Assembly: GCA_035763085.1 (NCBI GenBank)
Contig: DASUBV010000244.1
Span: 1-17,820, forward strand
Source: DASUBV01 sp035763085
Lineage (GTDB): Bacteria; Actinomycetota; Actinomycetes; Streptosporangiales; Streptosporangiaceae
DNA length: 17,820 nucleotides
Direction: 5' to 3'
Positions within the stretch are counted from its first letter, which is position 1; each line of letters opens with the position of its first letter. The position numbers and the translations under genes are program-made. Below, piece after piece: positions 1 through 6,651 of the stretch. The notes beneath the pieces are model-generated. The model ran no database searches. It was not told where the DNA came from and saw nothing but the letters and a program-made list of their open reading frames with translations.

Positions 1-501
1 GGACGTCACGTTGTCGGGCAGCAGCCCCGGCGTCGTGGCATACCAGTTCGCCTTCTCCGCCTCCACCATGTTCATGTAGAACACCAGGCTCTTAGCGTCG
101 ACCGGCTCGCCGTTCGACCACTTCCAGCCCTTCATCGTGACCGTCACGGTCTTGCCGCCGTTGGAGTACGCCGGCTTGTTGGCCGGCGACAGCGGGTAGT
201 TGATCGCCACGTTGTTGTTGGTGTTGTTACCGAACATGTACAGCGGCCGGTACATCAGCCACTGGAACTGCTCGGAGTTGTACACGCTCGCGTTGGTGAT
301 CGCGTAGAAGGGGAAGATCCAGTTGTAGGTCACGCCTGGTGGCAGCGCAACCTTGGCAGTGCCGCCCGCGACGGCCTGGCCTCCGCCGGCATTGCCGCCC
401 CCGTTGGAATTGCCGCTGGAGCCACCGCACCCAGCGGCTGCCAGCGCCAGGGCCGCCATCGTGGCGACTCCAGCGAGGCGAAGCTTTCGTCCTCGAATCA
501 T
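1..501 (-). CDS. ABC transporter substrate-binding lipoprotein, family 5 (partial)
   Basis: The first 167 residues of an extracellular solute-binding lipoprotein, cut by the left edge of the window. It starts at ATG 501, with an AAGGAG ribosome site just upstream. The N-terminus is a lipoprotein signal: basic MIRGRK, a hydrophobic Ala/Leu run, then the lipobox LAAAGC with the lipidated Cys at residue 25. A Gly/Ser/Asn-rich linker follows. The mature part contains MYRPLYMFG, then VTVTMKGWKWSNGEPVDAKS, the typical early signature of family 5 (oligopeptide/dipeptide/nickel) binding proteins. It would sit on the outer face of the membrane and deliver a peptide-like or other ligand to an ABC permease, whose genes would lie further left. 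The ligand cannot be told. Family-level call is secure; substrate unknown. Confidence 0.9.
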   Translation of the reverse strand, partial: MIRGRKLRLAGVATMAALALAAAGCGGSSGNSNGGGNAGGGQAVAGGTAKVALPPGVTYNWIFPFYAITNASVYNSEQFQWLMYRPLYMFGNNTNNNVAINYPLSPANKPAYSNGGKTVTVTMKGWKWSNGEPVDAKSLVFYMNMVEAEKANWYATTPGLLPDNVTS

Positions 502-654
502 GGGACTCCTTCTTGGTGGCGCGTAAGACGTGCGCACTTCAGGCTGATCGCCACGAGCGTAGGGATCGCTAGGTAGTGGATTGGGCCCAAGAGTGTCACG
601 AGTTGCTATCAATATCCTGCGTGTCAAGCGTTTTTCCGCAGAACTAACAGCTTT

Positions 655-670
655 TGTGACCCTGGTCACT
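655..670. promoter_or_regulatory. CRP/GlxR-like palindromic operator
   Basis: TGTGA-N6-TCACT, with inner arms GTGACC and GGTCAC, closely matches the binding consensus of CRP-family regulators (TGTGA-N6-TCACA). It lies about 155 bases upstream of the solute-binding protein start and about 30 bases upstream of a TTGACA-like -35 on the minus strand (622-627). I see no convincing -10 at standard spacing. Control of the transporter by a cAMP-type regulator is inference. Confidence 0.45.
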
Positions 671-744
671 CATCAGCGCCAGGCGCCGGCGGAGGGGCTG
701 CGGGCGGCAGCCGTGCCGCCGGTCCCCCGGCGACGGAGTGCCGG

Positions 745-1509
745 TCAGGCGCCTACTGCGTGGACGCCGCCGTCGACGTGAATGATCTCGCCGGTGGTCG
801 CCGGGAACCAGTCCGACAGTAGCGCGGCGCAGCAGCGGGCCGCCGGCTCGGGATCTGACAGGTCCCATCCCAGTGGCGCCCGGTCCGGCCACATGTCCTG
901 AAATTGCTCGAAACCGGGAATGCTCTTGGCTGCCATGGTCCGCAGCGGCCCGGCGGACATCAGGTTGACCCGGATGCCCTGCGGCCCCAGGTCCCTGGCC
1001 AGGTAGCGCGCCGTCGACTCCAGGGCCGCCTTGGCCACGCCCATCCAGTCATAGACCGGCCACGCCACGCTGGCATCGAAGTCCATCGCGACCACCGAGC
1101 CGCCCCGGCCCATCAGCGGCAGCGCCGCCATCGCCAGCGCCTTCAGGGAGTACGCCGACACCTGCACCGCGGTGGCCACATCCGGCCACGGCGTGCTCAG
1201 GAAATTGCCGCCCATGGCAGAGCCGGGGGCGAACCCGATCCCGTGCACCACCCCGTCCAGGCCGTCCGCGTGCTCGCGGACCCGGTCGGCCAGCGAGTCC
1301 AGGTGGCCGGTGTCGGTCACGTCCAGCTCCAGCACCGGCGGCGGCTCCGGCAGCCGCCTGGCGATCCGCTCCACGAGGCTGAGCCGCCCGTACCCGGTCA
1401 GGACGACCCTCGCGCCCTCCTGCTGCGCGACCCGCGCGACGTGGAAGGCGATCGAGGCGTCTGTCAGCACGCCGGTGACCAGGATCCGCTTGCCGTCCAG
1501 GATGCCCAT
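745..1509 (-). CDS. fabI: Enoyl-[acyl-carrier-protein] reductase, InhA/FabI type
   Basis: 254-residue NADH-dependent enoyl-ACP reductase, which performs the last reduction of each fatty-acid elongation cycle in the cytosol. The N-terminus GILDGKRILVTGVLTDASIA is the InhA/FabI nucleotide-binding signature. The active-site pair is Tyr153 and Lys160 in VYDWMGVAKAALES, with the seven-residue spacing of InhA Tyr158/Lys165. MDFD, AGPLRTMAAKSIPGF and the C-terminal IHVDGGVHAVGA also match the family. The start is ATG 1509 with GGAGGAG upstream. A longer open frame runs to 1662 but overlaps fabG, so I reject it. It lies 40 bases behind fabG in the same direction, as in the mabA-inhA operon of mycobacteria. 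InhA-like reductases also occur in actinomycetes without mycolic acids, so mycolate synthesis does not follow from this gene. Confidence 0.95.
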   Translation of the reverse strand: MGILDGKRILVTGVLTDASIAFHVARVAQQEGARVVLTGYGRLSLVERIARRLPEPPPVLELDVTDTGHLDSLADRVREHADGLDGVVHGIGFAPGSAMGGNFLSTPWPDVATAVQVSAYSLKALAMAALPLMGRGGSVVAMDFDASVAWPVYDWMGVAKAALESTARYLARDLGPQGIRVNLMSAGPLRTMAAKSIPGFEQFQDMWPDRAPLGWDLSDPEPAARCCAALLSDWFPATTGEIIHVDGGVHAVGA

Positions 1510-1549
1510 GGTGTTCTCCTCCGCCGCGGCGCCCGCAGCTGCTCGTGAC

Positions 1550-2254
1550 CTAGTGACCCATGCCGAGGCCGCCGTCGACCGGCAGCACGGCGCCGGTGAT
1601 GTAGGCGGCCTGCGGCCCGGCCAGGAACGCCACGGCCGCCGCCACCTCCTCAGCCGAGGCATACCGGCCCAGCGGCACGCTGCCCAGGATCGCCTTCTTC
1701 CGGTCCTCGGGCAGCGCGTCGGTCATGTCGGTGCTGACAAATCCCGGCGCGACCACGTTGGCCGTGATGTTGCGCGAGCCCAGCTCCCTGGCCAGCGAGC
1801 GGGCCAGCCCGACCAGGCCGGCCTTGGAGGCCGCGTAGTTCGCCTGGCCGCCCGAGCCCAGCAGGCCGACCACCGAGGAGATGAAGATGAGCCGGCCGCG
1901 GCGCAGCTTCATCATCGGCCGCACGGCGCGCCGGGCCACCCGGTAGGCGCCCGTCAGGTTGGTGTCCAGGACCTCGGCGAAGCTTTCCTCGCTCATCAGC
2001 GCCAGGAGCTGATCCTGGGTGATCCCGGCGTTGGCCACCACGACCTCCACCGGGCCGTGCGCCTGCTCCGCGACGGTGAACGCGGCATCCACCTGGGCCG
2101 CGTCCCGCACGTCGCAGCGGGCGACCGTCAGCCCCTCGATCTGGTCACCGGAGCGGGAGGTGATCGTGACGCCGTCGCCATCAGCCGCCAGCCGGCGGGC
2201 GATAGCCAGCCCGATACCGCGGTTGCCGCCGGTCACGAGGACGGAACGACTCAT
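1550..2254 (-). CDS. fabG: 3-oxoacyl-[acyl-carrier-protein] reductase FabG
   Basis: 234-residue short-chain dehydrogenase that reduces 3-oxoacyl-ACP with NADPH, two steps before FabI in the same elongation cycle. Visible motifs: the Rossmann loop TGGNRGIG (residues 8-15), NAGIT (75-79), and the catalytic triad Ser127, Tyr140, Lys144 in a YxxxK arrangement. VAPGFVSTDMT and the C-terminal GAVLPVDGGLGMGH are typical of FabG. The start ATG 2254 has GGAGGT about ten bases upstream. Length is normal, slightly short at the N-terminus. It precedes fabI with a 40-base gap, so the two are almost certainly cotranscribed and act as partners. Other SDR functions are possible for FabG-like proteins in general, but pairing with fabI makes the fatty-acid role likely. 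Confidence 0.95.
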   Translation of the reverse strand: MSRSVLVTGGNRGIGLAIARRLAADGDGVTITSRSGDQIEGLTVARCDVRDAAQVDAAFTVAEQAHGPVEVVVANAGITQDQLLALMSEESFAEVLDTNLTGAYRVARRAVRPMMKLRRGRLIFISSVVGLLGSGGQANYAASKAGLVGLARSLARELGSRNITANVVAPGFVSTDMTDALPEDRKKAILGSVPLGRYASAEEVAAAVAFLAGPQAAYITGAVLPVDGGLGMGH

Positions 2255-2324
2255 CTGCGCTGCTACCTCCGGCGGCCGGGAAGACTCGGGCTTGCCCGCT
2301 GGGGGCGGGAGATGAGCTTAACGG

Positions 2325-2349
2325 CCGCGGCCCGCCGGGCCCGCCGCGG
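2325..2349 (-). terminator. Possible hairpin after dodecin gene
   Basis: Inverted arms CCGCGGC and GCCGCGG with an 11-base GC-rich loop lie immediately after the dodecin stop codon on the minus strand. There is no T-tract. It could weaken transcription from the dodecin gene into fabG, or be chance in GC-rich DNA. Confidence 0.3.
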
Positions 2350-2350
2350 G

Positions 2351-2563
2351 TCAGGCATCCTCGAGCCGGAAGCCCACCTTCAGGCCGACCTGGTAGTGCG
2401 CTACCTCGCCGTCCACGATCTGGCCGCGGATCTGGGTAACCTCGAACCAGTCCAGGTGCCGCAGCGTCTGCCCGGCCCGGTGCAGCGCGCCGGTGATCGC
2501 GTCCTCCACGCCGTGCGGCGAGGTCCCGACGATCTCGGTCACGCGGTAGGTGCGCTCAGCCAT
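2351..2563 (-). CDS. Dodecin family flavin-binding protein
   Basis: 70-residue protein recognisable as dodecin: RVTEIVGTSPHGVEDAITGA near the N-terminus, the central flavin-stacking Trp in LDWFEVTQIRG, and the C-terminal strand YQVGLKVGFRLED. Dodecins assemble into hollow dodecamers that bind flavins (FMN, riboflavin, lumichrome) and act as cytosolic flavin stores or quenchers. The start ATG 2563 has GAGGAGG nine bases upstream. Length is normal for the family. It lies head-to-head with an FMN-dependent oxidase gene at 2654, so a flavin-handling link is plausible. It is also codirectional with fabG/fabI 96 bases downstream. Family call is firm; the physiological link to neighbours is inference. 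Confidence 0.92.
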   Translation of the reverse strand: MAERTYRVTEIVGTSPHGVEDAITGALHRAGQTLRHLDWFEVTQIRGQIVDGEVAHYQVGLKVGFRLEDA

Positions 2564-2580
2564 CTGATGTCCTCCTCGTT

Positions 2581-2674
2581 GCCGCCCGGCCGGGCATGCC
2601 GGCGGCCGGGAACCTGATATCGCCGCGGCCGCCCGGCCAGGCATGATGATGCCGTGAATCCTGATATCGCCCGG
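2581..2674. repeat. Imperfect 47-bp tandem duplication
   Basis: Two copies begin at 2581 and 2628. Both start with GCCGCCCGGCC, share GGCATG at the same offset, and share CCTGATATCGCC at 2613-2624 and 2660-2671, exactly 47 bases apart. Only a 14-base middle section differs strongly. The second copy contains the GTG start of the oxidase gene and its first codons, so the duplication created or reshaped the 5' end of that gene. Confidence 0.6.
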
Positions 2675-3736
2675 CTGCGCCGGCAGGCCCGCGGGCTGCT
2701 GCCCGCCGGGGTCTATGACTACTATGCCGGCGGAGCCGGCCGGGAGCGCACTCTGCGCGCAAACGAGCGGGCGTGGCGCCGGACCTGGCTGGCGCCCCGG
2801 GTGCTGCGCGATGTCAGCGCGGTCGATACCCGCACCGAGCTGCTCGGCAGCCCGGTCGCTACCCCGGTGGCCGTCGCGCCGACGGCATTCCACCAGCTCG
2901 CGCACCCCGAGGGTGAGGTAGCGACCGCGGCCGGCGCGGCCCGGGCCGGGGCCCTGATGGTGGTCTCCGCGCGCAGTATGCGGAAATTCGCTGATATCGG
3001 CGCGGCGGTGTCCGCGGCCGGCGGGACCTGGTGGCTGCAGGTCTACATCATGCGCGACCGCAACCTGACCGCGAGGCTGGTCAAGCAGGCCGTGGCGGCC
3101 GGCGCCCGGGCCCTGGTACTGACCGCGGACACGCCGGTGGTCGGGCGCAAGCGGCGCGACAGCCAGGCCCTGCTGATCGCCGGCGCGGACATGACAGCCA
3201 ACACCGGGCCGGTCCAGGACTGGGCCGACCTGGACCAGGCAGCCGACATCACCTTCGCCGACATCGGCTGGCTGGCCGAGCTCAGCGGGCTGCCCGTGGT
3301 GGTCAAGGGCGTGCTGCGCCCCGACGACGCGCTGGCCTGCGCGGCGGCCGGGGCCGCCGCGGTGATCGTGTCCAACCACGGCGGCCGCCAGCTCGATGGC
3401 GCCCTCCCGGCCGCCCGGGCGCTGCCCGCCGTCGCCGCCGCCATGGCCAGCGCCCCCGGCGGCGGGATCCCGGTATACGTTGACGGCGGGGTCAGGACCG
3501 GGGAAGACGTGCTCGCCGCCCTGGCCCTGGGCGCCCGCGCGGTCCTTCTCGGCCGGCCGGTGCTGTGGGCCCTGGCCTGCGGCGGCGCCGAGGAGGTAAC
3601 CGCGCTGCTGACCGGGCTCACCGACGGGCTGGCGCACGCGATGGCCCTGGGCGGGGCCACCTCGCTGGCCGGGGTCGCCGGCCTCGCCGAGCCCCCCGTC
3701 TCGCCTGCCGGGCCCCCGGTGCCGCCGCCGGGCTGA
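2654..3736 (+). CDS. FMN-dependent alpha-hydroxy-acid oxidizing protein
   Basis: 360-residue TIM-barrel flavoenzyme of the glycolate oxidase / lactate oxidase / mandelate dehydrogenase family, which oxidises an L-2-hydroxy acid to a 2-oxo acid using FMN. Conserved residues are visible in order: YDYYAGGA (21-28; catalytic Tyr near 23), PTAFHQLAHPEGE (76-88), LQVY (Tyr131), TADTP (158-162), the substrate-binding Arg165 in VVGRKRRD, the flavin Lys218 in VVVKGV, and the active-site SNHGGRQLD (His242, Arg245). VYVDGGVRTG and LLGRPVLW bind the FMN phosphate. The start is GTG 2654. An in-frame stop at 2615 precedes it, no other start codon lies between, and no good ribosome site is seen. The C-terminus is a Pro-rich tail. 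Substrate (lactate, glycolate, mandelate or other) cannot be decided from the sequence. Confidence 0.9.
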   Translation: MNPDIARLRRQARGLLPAGVYDYYAGGAGRERTLRANERAWRRTWLAPRVLRDVSAVDTRTELLGSPVATPVAVAPTAFHQLAHPEGEVATAAGAARAGALMVVSARSMRKFADIGAAVSAAGGTWWLQVYIMRDRNLTARLVKQAVAAGARALVLTADTPVVGRKRRDSQALLIAGADMTANTGPVQDWADLDQAADITFADIGWLAELSGLPVVVKGVLRPDDALACAAAGAAAVIVSNHGGRQLDGALPAARALPAVAAAMASAPGGGIPVYVDGGVRTGEDVLAALALGARAVLLGRPVLWALACGGAEEVTALLTGLTDGLAHAMALGGATSLAGVAGLAEPPVSPAGPPVPPPG

Positions 3737-3770
3737 CAGCGCACCCCGCCGGAAATCCGGTAGCGCGCAA

Positions 3771-3809
3771 CCCGGACGGCGGCCGATGCGCCACCGGCCG
3801 CCATCCGGG
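3771..3809 (+). terminator. Hairpin terminator after the oxidase gene
   Basis: A 15-bp stem with one mismatch (arms 3771-3785 and 3795-3809) and a 9-base loop lies 35 bases after the oxidase stop codon. No T-run follows, as is common in high-GC actinobacteria. It separates the oxidase from the next gene, which appears to have its own promoter. Confidence 0.55.
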
Positions 3810-3811
3810 CT

Positions 3812-3817
3812 TACCTT
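3812..3817 (+). promoter_or_regulatory. -10 box for a leaderless start
   Basis: TACCTT fits the actinobacterial -10 pattern TANNNT and ends six bases before the GTG at 3824. Transcription would then begin at or next to the start codon, giving a leaderless mRNA. A weak TTGGAG overlaps the same stretch and could instead be a ribosome site, so this is tentative. Confidence 0.4.
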
Positions 3818-3823
3818 GGAGTA

Positions 3824-4225
3824 GTGAGACAGGCGCACCCCCGCCGGCGGCCCGTGTACATGGTGACCGAGGCCCGGCCCTCGATGTCCGACGACATCGC
3901 CTACCGTCAGCGCAGGTACCTGATCATGATGGGAATCCGCGCTGTCTGCTTCGTCGTCGCCGTGATCCTGTTCGTGAACCACCTGGGCTGGCTCACCGCG
4001 ATCCCGCTGGTCGGCGCGATCGTCATCCCGTACTTCGCCGTGATCTTCGCCAACGGCGGCCGGGAGCCCACGCCCAGCCGGGGCTTCCGGCCCTATGAGC
4101 CCAGCCTGCCGACCCCCTCCTCGACCCCGCAGCAGGCCGGCCAGGGTGACGCCGGCCAGGCCGAGGAGCCGGGTACAGACCACGGCACTCCGGGCGCCAG
4201 CGGCGCGCCTTCGCATAACGCCTGA
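3824..4225 (+). CDS. DUF3099 membrane protein
   Basis: 133-residue protein of the actinobacterial DUF3099 family. The conserved core VTEARPSMSDDIAYRQRRYL (residues 13-32) matches the family pattern of an ITDAxxSxSxD segment followed by RxRRYxxxMGIR. Two transmembrane helices follow: MGIRAVCFVVAVILFVNHLG and the helix around LTAIPLVGAIVIPYFAVIFA, ending in the conserved NGGRE. The C-terminal third is a disordered Pro/Gly/Gln tail. The start is taken as GTG 3824; an internal ATG at 3860 would trim 12 residues and still keep the domain. The family has no established function. It stands alone, with a hairpin before it and an RNA gene after it. Confidence 0.85.
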   Translation: MRQAHPRRRPVYMVTEARPSMSDDIAYRQRRYLIMMGIRAVCFVVAVILFVNHLGWLTAIPLVGAIVIPYFAVIFANGGREPTPSRGFRPYEPSLPTPSSTPQQAGQGDAGQAEEPGTDHGTPGASGAPSHNA

Positions 4226-4310
4226 TCGGGGTAGTGAAGAACAGGTCGTAAAGGGGCAGCAGTGGCATGACTAGACGGCCCCCATGACGAGATTGGCTCG
4301 TAATCCGGTC

Positions 4311-4340
4311 TTGACGCACAACGGGGAGGTTCGGTGTAAC
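4311..4340 (+). promoter_or_regulatory. Sigma70-type promoter for the small RNA
   Basis: TTGACG (4311-4316) forms a good -35. TGTAAC (4335-4340) lies 18 bases further as a -10-like element, overlapping TAACAT (4337-4342). The predicted transcription start is about 4347-4350, exactly where the first stem-loop of the RNA begins. Confidence 0.5.
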
Positions 4341-4347
4341 ATGATTC

Positions 4348-4464
4348 TCGGTGCTCTGGTCCCCCGCTGGGGCACCGTGCCGGCGTTCCGGGCCCCCGTC
4401 GGAGCGCCGATGAATGCGACGCCGGGTGGTTTGCCCCCGTAGCCACCCGGCGTCGCTCTATCTT
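4348..4464 (+). ncRNA. Structured small RNA with C-rich loops (6C RNA-like)
   Basis: Three stem-loops follow one another directly: 4350-4376 (eight pairs including G-U), 4381-4409 (ten pairs, one G-U), and 4416-4456 (14 perfect pairs). Each loop carries a run of five Cs. The last hairpin is followed by TCTATCTT and serves as terminator. A promoter fits with its start at the first hairpin. Known background: the actinobacterial 6C RNA (B11 in M. tuberculosis) is defined by stem-loops with C-runs in the loops and acts as a regulatory sRNA that can pair with G-rich ribosome sites. The resemblance is structural and seen by eye; the C-runs here are five rather than six and there are three loops. 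A 33-codon frame (4341-4442) overlaps it, but its ribosome site would be upstream of the predicted transcription start. Confidence 0.6.
4416..4464 (+). terminator. Strong intrinsic terminator
   Basis: Perfect 14-bp stem (GCGACGCCGGGTGG at 4416-4429 and its complement at 4443-4456), with a 13-base loop containing CCCCC, followed by TCTATCTT. It is the 3' end of the small RNA and would also stop read-through from DUF3099. Confidence 0.8.
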
Positions 4465-5123
4465 CCCCCGGCCTGATTCCCGGCGATCTTGCGCCGCTGC
4501 GCAGCACGCACCCGGGCGAGGCCGGGGTGCCGAGGTCAGTACGTGCAGGCGGTCCCGCTCTCCGCCGCCGGGCCGGCAGCCCGTCCGGATCCCGGCGGCC
4601 AGCCGTCCTGGCAGCCCGGCAGAAAGCTCACGGCAACCGCGTGGCTGCATTTGACGTGGCCGGGCGCAATGGCATTGCTGCCAATCCTGGGCCCATTCCC
4701 TGGCCTTTTACGGCAAGGCACCGCAGTGGTACCTGGGCCACGCCTCAAGAATGCCGTTGCCGTGCCGTTGTGACGGCCAGGATCATCTCCAGAATGGCGG
4801 ATTCCGGGGAACCGCAGCGCCGGGCCGTCAGCGTGCTCCCGCAGCAAATGCCCCGGCAGCACGGGGGTCCCGGCACCGGGCGGGCAGCCGCCTGGCCGCT
4901 GGGGGCCCGGCCGGGCCGGCCGGCGGCATGGTCAGCATCGCCACGGAGAAACCACCGCCAAGCCCTCCGAAATGTGGGAAACAAAAGTCAGGTCTGCGCT
5001 ATCCGCACACCCGTGCGGATCATGACCGGACGCTATCGCCCGATTGCTCACCGGGTACCGGGGCACTCCGGGCATCCCGGCGCATGAGGACTTCCCGGTG
5101 ATCCCGGGGCGGGCAGAATGGCG
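4465..5123. other. Gene-free stretch
   Basis: About 660 bases without a convincing gene. Open frames here have no ribosome sites, no recognisable domain and Arg/Gly/Pro-rich compositions typical of non-coding frames in GC-rich DNA. One clear element is an 8-bp perfect inverted repeat, ATCCGCAC and GTGCGGAT around four bases, at 5001-5020. It could be an operator or small hairpin. It may be decayed coding DNA, but I cannot identify a parent gene. Confidence 0.5.
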
Positions 5124-5147
5124 AAAAAGCCCTTGAACTGTCAGGGC
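5124..5147 (-). terminator. Intrinsic terminator of the PadR gene
   Basis: On the minus strand, GCCCTGA-cagt-TCAAGGGC forms a seven-pair stem with one bulged A, immediately followed by TTTTT (5128-5124). It begins 11 bases after the PadR stop codon, a textbook rho-independent terminator and one of the few here with a true T-run. Confidence 0.7.
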
Positions 5148-5157
5148 ATCCTGCCTG

Positions 5158-5910
5158 CTAGTCCTGGGCATCACCGGTGTCCGCGGCCTCGGCGGGGGCG
5201 GCCCCGGCCTGACCAGCCGCACCGGCGTCGGTGTCGTCGGCAGCCAGGATCCGGTACAGCGACCGCCGGGTGTCAGCCAGGATCTTGCGCGCCTGCGCCT
5301 GCTGGGCCTCGGTGCCCGCGCTGACGACCTGGAACGCCGCCATGCCCAGCTGCCCCATCAGGGTCCGCATCTCGGCTGCGGCGCCGCCCGCGCCCCCGGC
5401 CACCACGTCCCAGGGGGCACGCAGCTCATCCGGGTGGGCCTCGGCATACTGCCGGCCCTCGTCGGTCAGCACGTACCCGCGCCGGCCCGACTCACCGGAC
5501 TCAGGCCGGATCAGCCCTTCGTCCTCCAATTGCTGCAGCGCCGGGTACACCGAGCCGGGGCTCGGCCGCCAGACTCCCCCGCTCCGCTCGCCGATCTCCT
5601 GAATGATCTGATAGCCGTTCATCGGCCCCTCGGCCAGCAGGGCCAGGGCCGCAGCGCGTACGTCACCGCGCCGGGCGCGCGGGCCGCGCATCCGCATCTC
5701 GCCAGGCCACGGACCCATCCCGTGGAACCCGGCCGGACCAGGCAGCCGGCCGGGAAATCCGCCGCGCACGTGGCCGCGGCGCCCGCCGCCCCGCCCGCGC
5801 CGGCCTTCGTCGTCGCTGCGGTGCCGCTCGCCGTGTTCATCCTGATGGTGGTGCCAGTCTCCTGGCTCGCCCTCATAGCGGCCATGCCGCCAGAACTCGT
5901 TGTCTTGCAT
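5158..5910 (-). CDS. PadR family transcriptional regulator
   Basis: 250-residue regulator. A winged-helix PadR domain spans about residues 80-155: RRGDVRAAALALLAEGPMNG, then YQIIQEIGERSGGVWRPSPG, then SVYPALQQLEDEGLI, then a wing containing GRRGYVLTDEGR. The N-terminal 75 residues are an unusual low-complexity extension rich in His, Arg, Gly and Asp (for example HHHQDEHGERHR). The C-terminal part has an Ala-rich helical region that usually dimerises, then an Ala/Gly tail. Start choice: ATG 5910 has GGAGG at eight bases; ATG 5916, in the same frame, has it only two bases away and is less likely. It is a single-gene unit with its own terminator and an upstream palindrome, so self-repression is likely. 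The signal and any other targets are unknown. Confidence 0.9.
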   Translation of the reverse strand: MQDNEFWRHGRYEGEPGDWHHHQDEHGERHRSDDEGRRGRGGGRRGHVRGGFPGRLPGPAGFHGMGPWPGEMRMRGPRARRGDVRAAALALLAEGPMNGYQIIQEIGERSGGVWRPSPGSVYPALQQLEDEGLIRPESGESGRRGYVLTDEGRQYAEAHPDELRAPWDVVAGGAGGAAAEMRTLMGQLGMAAFQVVSAGTEAQQAQARKILADTRRSLYRILAADDTDAGAAGQAGAAPAEAADTGDAQD

Positions 5911-5985
5911 GTTCATGTCCTCCGGACTTTGCTCCGCACTCCCGCGCCGGGCCTATCCCAGACTGTCTTCAGAGTATCGGATAAG

Positions 5986-6003
5986 TTAAAGATATATCGT
6001 TAA
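5986..6003. promoter_or_regulatory. Palindromic operator, probable PadR box
   Basis: TTAAAGATATATCGTTAA is an 18-bp palindrome with 8 of 9 base pairs matching, centred on GATATATC. It is strikingly AT-rich in a very GC-rich region and lies about 75 bases upstream of the PadR start. It has the size and symmetry of a PadR-family site and probably overlaps the padR promoter. Assignment to this PadR protein is inference from position. Confidence 0.6.
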
Positions 6004-6651
6004 CATTCTTCTGGCAAGAGCTCGCGGCCCGGACGGGCGAGGCAGTCGCGCAGGACCGCCTGAGCCGGGCGGTCCGGACTGGGCGGTATCTGAGCCGACG
6101 GTGCCCTGAGCCAGGCGGTGGCTGAGCTGGGCGGCATCTGAGCCGACGGCACCCTGGGCCGGGCGGCCTGACGGGGTGATTGCCCGGCCCAGGGGGTGAT
6201 TGCCCGGGCGGGGCAGCAGCCGCGCGCGGCGGCTGCCCCGGCGACATGGTCACGAGACCTGCCAGGCGAGCCCGCTCAGCGCGAAGGACTTCGGCATCCC
6301 GGAAAGCTTCTGATCACCGGTGAATCAACGACCGCTCGGGCTGCCCGCCTGCAGGGTGGGCAGCCCGAGCTGCTGGTTCGCTGAAGCTCGCCTTGTCCCT
6401 GGCAGCCCAGCCAGTCAGGCCAGGCAGGGCAGTGACGCCAGCCGGGCAGCCAGGCAGGGCAGTGACGGTCGCCGGGCAGCCAGGCCGCCAGGCAGGTCGG
6501 CCCGCCCCGGCGATGCAACGCTTCTTGCTGTTATCCGTATGTTGCTGTTATCGGCACGACAGCGGACGGCGATAGGCCCCGGCACGCGGTAGGCCCGGTG
6601 ACAGGGAAGGCCGGGCGGGCTTGCGGAGTGCCGCGGCCGCGCCGCGGCGGG
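6004..6651. repeat. Gene-free stretch with short tandem repeats and a hairpin
   Basis: No supported gene. Three repeat pairs are visible: a 38-bp unit at 6081-6118 and 6129-6166 (33 of 38 identical, 48 bases apart); a 15-bp perfect repeat, GGGGTGATTGCCCGG, at 6173 and 6193; and a 30-bp tandem unit at 6421-6450 and 6451-6480 (27 of 30 identical), with a partial third copy. A perfect 13-bp stem (GCTCGGGCTGCCC, 6334-6346, with its complement at 6358-6370) has an 11-base loop and no T-run. It may act as a bidirectional terminator. The stretch also ends the downstream side of the moaA operon. Confidence 0.55.

Noticed and set aside
2351..4216. Long minus-strand frame in phase with dodecin running opposite the oxidase
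   Set aside because: Only the last 70 codons look like a protein (dodecin). The rest is low-complexity antisense of the oxidase, and a good ribosome site marks the dodecin start at 2563.
4341..4442. 33-codon open frame starting MILGALVPRWG with GGGGAGG upstream
   Set aside because: Its ribosome site would lie between the -35 and -10 of the promoter that best explains the region, and the frame runs through three strong hairpins, with its stop in the terminator loop. A structured RNA explains the sequence better, though a leader peptide from an upstream promoter is not excluded.
6004..6651. CRISPR-like array from the repeated units
   Set aside because: Units differ in length and spacing, occur only two or three times, and are not separated by uniform spacers.
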